From NCBI RefSeq assembly GCF_020400605.1, contig NZ_JAINRD010000001.1:914658-978657 (forward strand): a stretch of DNA of 64,000 nucleotides, in the 5' to 3' direction. The position numbers and the translations under genes were made by a program. This DNA is from Streptomyces aculeolatus (GTDB lineage: Bacteria; Actinomycetota; Actinomycetes; Streptomycetales; Streptomycetaceae). Shown in pieces: positions 41,997-48,547 of this stretch (its first letter is position 1; each line of letters opens with the position of its first letter). The notes below the pieces were generated by a model, which was not told the origin of the DNA, searched no databases, and was given only the letters and a program-made list of their open reading frames with translations.

Positions 41997-42083
41997 CGGG
42001 CCGCCCGGCGGCGCAAACGGGCCGGTGGCGGGGGATGCCGGGGTGCGGCAGACTGGGTGCGGGGGACTGGACTGGGGGTGGCG

Positions 42084-45017
42084 ATGTCCGACGATCGGCG
42101 CGCCGGGTTACCGGAAGACGGCCCGGCGGAAGGCGCGTCGGTGCGCTTCGCCCTGCTGGGACCCGTGCGGGTCGGCCGCGCCGGGCAGCCCCTGGGCATG
42201 GGCTCGCCGCAGCAGCGGGCCGTGCTCGCCGTGCTGTTGCTGCGCGGCGGCCGGCACGTGGCCGTGGAGGAACTGGTCGACGCGGTGTGGGGCGAGGACC
42301 CGCCGCGCGACGCGACGGGCACGATCCGCACCTACGTCTCCCGGCTGCGCCGCGCCCTCGGCCCCGACGCCGACCTGCTGCGCGGCGAAGCGGGGGGCTA
42401 CGCCGTACACCTGCGTCCCGGCGCCGAACTCGACGTGGAGACCGCCACCCGCCTCGCGGCCGACGCGGACACCGCCGTGGCGGCCGGCGACCGGGAGCGG
42501 GCCCGGGAGCTGCGCCGCGGCGCGCTGGACCTGTGGGACGGCGAACCGCTCGCGGGGCTGCCCGGACCGTACGCGGAGCGGGAGCGGACGCGGCTGGCGG
42601 AGTGGCGGCTGTCGCTGCTGGAGGGCCGGCTGGAGCTGGACGTCGAGGTGGGGCGGCGGGCGGAGGCGATCTCGGAGCTGACGGCGCTGACAGCGGCGCA
42701 CCCGCTGCGGGAGCGCTTCCGGGAGCTGCTGATGCTGGCGCTGTACCGGAGCGGGCGGCAGGCCGAGGCGCTGGCGGTGTACACGGACACCCGGCGCCAG
42801 CTCACGGACGAACTGGGCGTCGAACCGGGCCCGGCGCTCGCGGTGCTCCAGCAGCGGATCCTGCGCGGCATGGACCAGCCGACGCCCGCACCGGCGGCCA
42901 AGCCGGTCGCCCCGGCGCAACTGCCCGCCACGCTCACGGACTTCACCGGCCGCGGGCACGCGGTGGAGGAGCTGGGCAAACAGCTGGTGCAGGCGCCGCA
43001 GATGGTGATGGCGGTGTCGTCGGTCTCGGGCATCGGCGGCGTGGGGAAGACCACCCTGGCGGTGCACGTCGCCCACGCGGCCCGGGAGTCGTTCCCCGAC
43101 GGCCAGCTGTACGTGGACCTCCAGGGCTGGGGCCCGTCCCCGGTCGACCCGGCGGGGGTCCTCGGCTCGTTCCTGCGCGCGCTCGGCGTCCCGGACGCCG
43201 ACATCCCCGAGACGCTCACCGAACGCGCCGCCCTGTACCGCTCGGTCCTCGCGGGCCGCCGCGTCCTGGCCCTGCTCGACAACGCCCGCGACGCCGCCCA
43301 GGTACGCCCCCTCCTGCCCGGCACCGAGGGCTGCGCGGCACTGATCACGTCCCGCGCCCGCATGGCCCACCTCGTCGGCGCCCACCACGTGGACCTGGAC
43401 GTGATGGACCCGGACGAGGCGCTGCTGCTGTTCACCCGCATCGTCGGCGCCGACCGGGTGGAGCCGCACCGCGCGGCGGCGATGGATGTGGTCGCGGCCT
43501 GCGGTTTCCTGCCGCTGGCGATACGCATCGCGGCGTCCCGCCTGGCGGCACGCCGCACATGGACGGTCTCCGTGCTGGCCCGGAAACTCTCCGACGAACA
43601 CCGCCGCCTGGACGAACTCCAGGTGGGCGATCTGGCGGTGAAGGCCACCTTCGAACTCGGCTACGGCCAACTCGAACCCGAACAGGCCCGCGCCTTCCGC
43701 CTCCTGGGCCTGATCGACGGCCCGGACATCTCCCTCCACGCGGCAGCCGCGATCCTCGACCGCCCGGAGGACGACGCGGAGGAACTGCTGGAGGACCTGG
43801 TCGACACCAGCCTCCTGGAGTCGGCAGCCCCGGGCCGCTACCGCTACCACGACCTGCTCCGCCTCTTCGCCCGCACCTGCGCGGAACGCGAGGAACCACG
43901 AACGGAACGACAGGACGCCCGGTCCCGCCTCCTGGACTTCTACCTGGCGACGGCGACGCACGTGTACGAACTGGACCGCCCCGGCGACAACCTCACCCTG
44001 CACCTTGCCCCGGTGGAGTACCCGGGTCTGACCTTCGCCGACCGGCACACCGCACAGGACTGGCGCCTGGGCGAGGCGGACTGCCTGTTGGCCACGGTGC
44101 GGCAACTCGCGGGCGAAGAAGGCACCCTTGCCCGCGCCGTCGACCTGCTGATGGTGACCGTGGACCTGGCCGAGTCCGGCGCGTACGCGCACCGATTCGT
44201 GGAGGTCGCCGACCACCTGCTGCAGGCAGCACAGCGCTTGGGCGACCCGCGGAGCGAGGGCCGGGCGCACAATGTGCTGTCCGCCTCGCACATCGACTCC
44301 GGCCGCTTCGAGCAGGCGGACAAACACGCCGCCGAGGCGATGCGGCTGGCACGCGCAAGCGGAGATCCGGTCGTCCGCTGCCACGCCGCCACCGACCGGG
44401 GCATCGTCGCCGACCTCCAGGGACGCTCCGCCGAGGCCGCGATCCACCTGGAGGAAGCCCTAACCGCCTACCGTGCCGACGGGAACCTGCTAGGTGAGGC
44501 CGGTGCGTTGGCGAACCTGTCACGCATGCACGGCGATGCCGGCCGGACAACGCTCGCCGTCGAACTGGCTGAGCAGTCCGTCGCACTCCACCACGGGCTC
44601 GGCACGAGCTTCCGGATGGCCAACTGCATGTACGCCCTCGGTACGGTCCTCACTGTGGCGGGTCGGCCGGACGACGCGCTCCCGCACCTCGACGCGGCGC
44701 TGGAGGTCTTCCGCGAGAACCGTATGCACACGTGGGTCGGCCTGACCCACTTCCGCATGGCGGAAGCGGCCTTCGCAGCCGGGCGGCACTCCCAGGCCGC
44801 CGTCCTCGCCGAGCAGGCGCTCGGGGCACTGCGGAGTATCGGCGGCGAATGGCATCGCGGGGTCGTGCTCACCCTCCTGGGCCGTACGCTGCTGGTGCTG
44901 GACCAGCCAGGCCGCGCGCGTGCCTGCTGGACCGAAGCGCTCACCCTGCTGCAGAAGTCGGATCCCGCCGAAGCCGCCGAAGCCGGCGCCCTACTGGCGT
45001 CCATTGCGCCGAGTTGA
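42084..45017 (+). CDS. AfsR-type SARP/NB-ARC/TPR regulator, paralogue 1
   Basis: 977 residues. OmpR-type DNA-binding domain (about 20-105; VEELVDAVWGEDPPRDATGTIRTYVSRLRRAL), BTAD (110-255), NB-ARC ATPase with P-loop GIGGVGKTT at 316-324, kinase-2-like RRVLALLDNARD, and GFLPLAIRIAASRLA (GLPL-like motif). C-terminal TPRs run from about 640 on. GGGGG precedes the ATG. Same architecture as AfsR, but its DNA-binding domain is more like paralogue 2 (DADLL/DADLI, GTIRTYVSRLR). Transcribed toward paralogue 2; stops are only 20 bp apart with no visible terminator. Segment about 43400-43900 is nearly identical in DNA to paralogue 2. Confidence 0.92.
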   Translation: MSDDRRAGLPEDGPAEGASVRFALLGPVRVGRAGQPLGMGSPQQRAVLAVLLLRGGRHVAVEELVDAVWGEDPPRDATGTIRTYVSRLRRALGPDADLLRGEAGGYAVHLRPGAELDVETATRLAADADTAVAAGDRERARELRRGALDLWDGEPLAGLPGPYAERERTRLAEWRLSLLEGRLELDVEVGRRAEAISELTALTAAHPLRERFRELLMLALYRSGRQAEALAVYTDTRRQLTDELGVEPGPALAVLQQRILRGMDQPTPAPAAKPVAPAQLPATLTDFTGRGHAVEELGKQLVQAPQMVMAVSSVSGIGGVGKTTLAVHVAHAARESFPDGQLYVDLQGWGPSPVDPAGVLGSFLRALGVPDADIPETLTERAALYRSVLAGRRVLALLDNARDAAQVRPLLPGTEGCAALITSRARMAHLVGAHHVDLDVMDPDEALLLFTRIVGADRVEPHRAAAMDVVAACGFLPLAIRIAASRLAARRTWTVSVLARKLSDEHRRLDELQVGDLAVKATFELGYGQLEPEQARAFRLLGLIDGPDISLHAAAAILDRPEDDAEELLEDLVDTSLLESAAPGRYRYHDLLRLFARTCAEREEPRTERQDARSRLLDFYLATATHVYELDRPGDNLTLHLAPVEYPGLTFADRHTAQDWRLGEADCLLATVRQLAGEEGTLARAVDLLMVTVDLAESGAYAHRFVEVADHLLQAAQRLGDPRSEGRAHNVLSASHIDSGRFEQADKHAAEAMRLARASGDPVVRCHAATDRGIVADLQGRSAEAAIHLEEALTAYRADGNLLGEAGALANLSRMHGDAGRTTLAVELAEQSVALHHGLGTSFRMANCMYALGTVLTVAGRPDDALPHLDAALEVFRENRMHTWVGLTHFRMAEAAFAAGRHSQAAVLAEQALGALRSIGGEWHRGVVLTLLGRTLLVLDQPGRARACWTEALTLLQKSDPAEAAEAGALLASIAPS

Positions 45018-45037
45018 CCACCCCCGGCGGCGGGTTC

Positions 45038-47935
45038 TTACGCCTGTTGCGCCTGCGTCGAGCCGGACTCGCGGAGTTCGCGGGCCTCCGACAGGCACGC
45101 CTGGGCGCGGTCGGTCTGGCCGAGTTCGCCGAGCGCGCGGCCGAGTACCGTCAGCGCGCTGCCGCGGTGCCAGTCGCCACCTATGCCGCGTAGTTGGGAG
45201 AGGGCCTTCTCGGCGTACGAGGTGGCCTCCGCCGGCTGCCGCATGTCGAGGCGGATCTGGGCGATACGGAAGTAGGCCAGGCCCTCCCAAAGGCCCATCC
45301 GGTGCTGACGGAAGGCCGGGACGGCCAGGTCCAGTTGGGCAAGGGCGTCTGCGTGCCGGTCCGCGGTGTTGAGTGCGATAGCCAGGTGGTACCTGCTGCA
45401 CGCCATGCGGAGCCACGCACCGGCTCTCCGGTCGATCTCCACGGTCTGCTCCGCGAGTTCGATGGCCCTGGCCGTCTCACCCGTGTCGATGTGGAGACGG
45501 GCGAGGTTGCCCAGCGCGCAGGACTCCCCGTCGAGGTTCCCGTCCTCGCGGTACGCGGCCAGGGCCTGTTCGAGGCTGTCTGCGGCTTCCTCACGGTGCC
45601 CAAGGACGGAAGCCGTCACACCACGGTCGTTCGCGGCTTCACCGGCCACCCAGATGTCGTCGCAGGCTCCGGCCAGTCGATGGGCATCTGCGGCGTGTTC
45701 GTACGACAGCTCGAATCGACCCGTGAACTGATGGGCTGATGCCAGGACGGCGTGCGCACGGGCCTGGCTGCGGAGGTCTCCCCGCTGCTCGGCGGCCTGG
45801 AGCGCGGACGTTGCCAGGGGCACGAACCGCGGGGAGTAGAGGCCGGATTCCGCGAGGTCCTTGGCGGTCAGCAGCAGGTCCACCGTGTATGGGAGCGACG
45901 CGCCGTCGGCGAACTGGCGGGCAGCGGCGAGCAGGCACTCTGCTTCGCAGTAGAGCCAGTCCTGTGCCGCATGGTGGTCGTCGAAGTCCAGGCCGGAGCG
46001 GGCCACCGCGCTCAGGTGTCTGATCAGGGTGTCGCCGGGGCGGCCGAGTTCATACGTCCGGGCGGCGGTGGATAGGTAGAAGTCCAGGAGGCGGGACTGC
46101 GACCTTTCGCGTTCCGCCGGAGGTTCCTCGCGTTCTGCGCAGGTGCGGGCGAAGAGGCGGAGCAGGTCGTGGTAGCGGTAGCGGCCCGGGGCTGCGGATT
46201 CCAGGAGGCTGGTGTCGACCAGGGTTTCGAGGAGGTCTTCTGTGTCCTCTTCCGGGCGGTCGAGGATCGCGGCTGCCGCGTGGAGGGAGATGTCCGGGCC
46301 GTCGATCAGGCCCAGGAGGCGGAAGGCGCGGGTCTGTTCGGGTTCGAGTTGGCCGTAGCCGAGTTCGAAGGTGGCTTTTACCGCCAGGTCGCCGACCTGG
46401 AGTTCGTCCAGGCGGCGGTGTTCGTCGGAGAGTTTGCGGGCCAGCACCGCGACCGTCCACGTGCGGCGTGCCGCCAGGCGGGACGCGGCGATGCGTATCG
46501 CCAGCGGCAGGAAACCGCAGGCCGCGACCACGTCCATCGCCGCGCCCCGTTCCGGGGCGACGCGGTGTTCGCCGACGATGCGGGTGAAGAGCAGCAGGGC
46601 CTCGTCCGGGGCCATGACGTCGAGGTCGACGTGGTGGGCGCCGGCCAGGTCCGTCATGCGGGCCCGGGAGGTGACCACCGCGGCGCAGCCCTCGGTGCCG
46701 GGGAGGAGGGGGCGTACCTGGGCGGCGTCGCGGGCGTTGTCGAGCAGGGCCAGGACGCGGCGGCCGGCGATCATCGACCGGTAGAGCGCCGCGCGTTCCT
46801 CCAGCGGCTCGGGGATCTCGGCGTCCGGGGTGCCCAGGGAACGGAGGAACGAGCCGAGGACGGCGGCCGGTTCCGCCGGGGACGGGCCCGAGCCCTGGAG
46901 GTCCGCGTAGAGCTGGCCGTCGGGGAACGACTCCCGTACGCCGTGCGAGACGTGCACCGCGAGGGCGGTCTTGCCCACGCCGCCGATGCCGGAGACCGAC
47001 GAGACCGCCATCACCATGCCGGACGCCTGCTCCAACTGCTTGCCCAACTCGTCCACGAACGCGTCCCGGCCCGTGAAGTCCGCCAGCCTCGCCGGCAGCT
47101 GGGCAGGTGACAGCAGCGTGGTCACGGTGGCCACGGGTGCCACGGGCTGCTCACCTCCCCGGAGGATCCGCTGCTGCAGTTCCGCCAACTTCGCGCCGGG
47201 CTCCACGCCCAGCTCATCGATCAGGAGCCGTCGGCTGTCCGTGTAGACCGCCAGCGCCTCCGCCTGCCGACCGCTGCGGGACAACGAGAGCATCAGCAAC
47301 TCCCGGAGCCGCTCCCGCAGCGGGTGCGCCGCCGTCAACGCCGTCAGCTCCGAGATGGCCTCGGCGTAGTCGTACGCCTCGATGTCGAGGGCCAGCCGGC
47401 GCTCCAGCAGCGACAGCCGCCACTCGGTGAGCCGCGCGCGCTCGGCCTCCGCGAACGCGCCGGGCAACCCGGCGAGCGGTTCGCCGTCCCAGAGGCCGAG
47501 GGCCTCGCGGAGCAGGCCGCGGGTCCTCCCGGTGTCCCCGGTCTGCGCCGCAGTGTCGGCGAGGGCGACGGCCTGCTCGGCGATCACCACGTCCGACACG
47601 GTGTTGCATGCCGGGCGTAGCACGTAGCCGCCGGCGTGGCCGGTGATGAGGTCGGCGTCCGGGCCGAGTGCCTTCCGCAGCCGGGATACGTACGTCCGTA
47701 CCATCCCCACGGCATCGCGCGGCGGGTCCTCGCCCCAGAGTGCGTCGACGAGTTCGTGCGTGGCGGCGTGGTGGCCGGAGCCGATCAGCAGGGCCGCCAG
47801 CACGGTGCGCTGCTGCGGCGGCCCGACGTTGACGGGGCTGCCCCCACGCCACGCCGCAACCGGCCCGAGCAGCCCGAAGTACAGAAACCCGCCGCCCCCG
47901 CCGCGCCCCGGCGGTGGCGCAGGACGCCCGGCCAT
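45038..47935 (-). CDS. AfsR-type SARP/NB-ARC/TPR regulator, paralogue 2
   Basis: 965 residues with the same four-part architecture: winged-helix DNA-binding domain (about 18-105), BTAD, NB-ARC with P-loop GIGGVGKTA near residue 316, and TPR tail. The P-loop Thr-Ala in place of Thr-Thr is a minor change. Ends in TAA. ATG 47935 with GGTGGAG upstream. Its operator-contact helix (GMVRTYVSRLRKAL) differs from the AfsR copy, so targets probably differ. Sits just downstream of the afsS-like gene, whose terminator separates the two transcripts. Confidence 0.92.
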   Translation of the reverse strand: MAGRPAPPPGRGGGGGFLYFGLLGPVAAWRGGSPVNVGPPQQRTVLAALLIGSGHHAATHELVDALWGEDPPRDAVGMVRTYVSRLRKALGPDADLITGHAGGYVLRPACNTVSDVVIAEQAVALADTAAQTGDTGRTRGLLREALGLWDGEPLAGLPGAFAEAERARLTEWRLSLLERRLALDIEAYDYAEAISELTALTAAHPLRERLRELLMLSLSRSGRQAEALAVYTDSRRLLIDELGVEPGAKLAELQQRILRGGEQPVAPVATVTTLLSPAQLPARLADFTGRDAFVDELGKQLEQASGMVMAVSSVSGIGGVGKTALAVHVSHGVRESFPDGQLYADLQGSGPSPAEPAAVLGSFLRSLGTPDAEIPEPLEERAALYRSMIAGRRVLALLDNARDAAQVRPLLPGTEGCAAVVTSRARMTDLAGAHHVDLDVMAPDEALLLFTRIVGEHRVAPERGAAMDVVAACGFLPLAIRIAASRLAARRTWTVAVLARKLSDEHRRLDELQVGDLAVKATFELGYGQLEPEQTRAFRLLGLIDGPDISLHAAAAILDRPEEDTEDLLETLVDTSLLESAAPGRYRYHDLLRLFARTCAEREEPPAERERSQSRLLDFYLSTAARTYELGRPGDTLIRHLSAVARSGLDFDDHHAAQDWLYCEAECLLAAARQFADGASLPYTVDLLLTAKDLAESGLYSPRFVPLATSALQAAEQRGDLRSQARAHAVLASAHQFTGRFELSYEHAADAHRLAGACDDIWVAGEAANDRGVTASVLGHREEAADSLEQALAAYREDGNLDGESCALGNLARLHIDTGETARAIELAEQTVEIDRRAGAWLRMACSRYHLAIALNTADRHADALAQLDLAVPAFRQHRMGLWEGLAYFRIAQIRLDMRQPAEATSYAEKALSQLRGIGGDWHRGSALTVLGRALGELGQTDRAQACLSEARELRESGSTQAQQA

Positions 47936-48068
47936 ACTCCACCCCTTCCGGTACACCCAGCCCAGGCCGACAGTCTGCCGTGGGGCGCGGTGCTGTGTCA
48001 GCAGCGCCGGGGCGTACGGCCTGATGTCGACGGACGGTGTGGTTGGGATATGGCAAGTTGCGCTCCGA

Positions 48069-48122
48069 GACAAAAGAAAGGCCCGGCCGCAGCAGTCCCC
48101 ATCTTGCTGCCGCGACCGGGCC
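48069..48122 (-). terminator. Rho-independent terminator of the afsS-like gene
   Basis: Stem GGCCCGG...CGCAGCA pairs with TGCTGC...CCGGGCC (small bulge, 48080-48122) and is followed on the minus strand by CTTTCTTTTGTC (48068-48079). One of the few hairpins here with a genuine T-rich tract. 34 bases past the afsS-like stop. Confidence 0.8.
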
Positions 48123-48155
48123 GTCTGGCCCCCCCTCGGGCCGTCCTTTGGATAG

Positions 48156-48320
48156 TCAGGGCCGGTGGCCGCCAAGCGGCTTTACGGTTCCCCCCGAGTC
48201 ATCTCCCTTGTCAGGGTCGTCGCCCTTGGTCGAGCTGCTCTCGACAAGAGCGTCGTCCTCCGGCGGCTGCGGCCGGTGGCCACCCTTGGGCGTGACCTCT
48301 GGCTCCTTCTCGTCCGGCAT
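48156..48320 (-). CDS. afsS: AfsS-like small regulatory protein
   Basis: 54 residues, acidic and hydrophilic. Residues 9-20 read VTPKGGHRPQPP, and the C-terminus repeats GTVKPLGGHRP. This corresponds to the V-T-x-x-x-x-H-x-P-x-P-P repeat unit I recall from S. coelicolor AfsS (63 aa, units like TQDNHMPAPP), with GGHRP in place of DNHMP. A middle STKGDDPDK may be a decayed unit. AGGGGG stands 9 bases before the ATG. The position immediately downstream of the best AfsR copy, with its own promoter, is the S. coelicolor arrangement, where AfsR activates afsS and AfsS stimulates antibiotic production. Identity is by repeat pattern and context; alignment would be needed to confirm. Confidence 0.72.
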   Translation of the reverse strand: MPDEKEPEVTPKGGHRPQPPEDDALVESSSTKGDDPDKGDDSGGTVKPLGGHRP

Positions 48321-48356
48321 CTTTGTTAACCCCCTGTGTTCAGTGGCGTGCTTTCT

Positions 48357-48401
48357 GACGTCCCGTCCGGCGGCTCCCCCGCGGGCCGCCGGACGGGCGT
48401 C
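48357..48401 (-). repeat. inverted repeat 2 in afsS-like leader
   Basis: 13-bp perfect stem CCCGTCCGGCGGC extended by GACG/CGTC across one mismatch, loop about 10 bases. Lies 25-45 bases before the ribosome binding site of the afsS-like gene. Confidence 0.75.
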
Positions 48402-48404
48402 GGG

Positions 48405-48440
48405 TGGTCGCTCACCATAAACGGTGCTGGTGAGCGACCA
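48405..48440 (-). repeat. inverted repeat 1 in afsS-like leader
   Basis: Perfect 12-bp arms TGGTCGCTCACC/GGTGAGCGACCA around a 12-base loop (ATAAACGGTGCT). Adjacent to inverted repeat 2; together they fold nearly all of the leader between the candidate promoter and the RBS. Confidence 0.8.
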
Positions 48441-48486
48441 ACCCTGGGGCCCATCATTCCCCCGGGCTGACGGGCCTCTGACAAGA

Positions 48487-48520
48487 AGAATGCCGTTTGG
48501 TGATAAACGTTCGATGAACG
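48487..48520 (-). promoter_or_regulatory. AfsR-box-like promoter of the afsS-like gene
   Basis: On the minus strand two contiguous 11-mers, CGTTCATCGAA (48510-48520) and CGTTTATCACC (48499-48509), agree at 7 of the first 8 positions. They are followed after 6 bases by CATTCT (48487-48492), a plausible -10. Contiguous 11-bp direct repeats replacing the -35 box just upstream of -10 are the hallmark of SARP/AfsR-controlled promoters. It begins 28 bases after the afsR stop. Confidence 0.7.
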
Positions 48521-48547
48521 GTGACATTTAGCGAGAGGGAGACAGCC

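Noticed and set aside
42108..44447. Long minus-strand frame opposite AfsR paralogue 1
   Set aside because: Antisense of a strongly supported SARP gene; the same shadow appears opposite all three AfsR copies.
48357..48401. Considered as an intrinsic terminator for afsR
   Set aside because: No T-rich run follows it on the minus strand, and the candidate afsS promoter lies upstream, so a leader structure is at least as likely. Recorded as a repeat instead.
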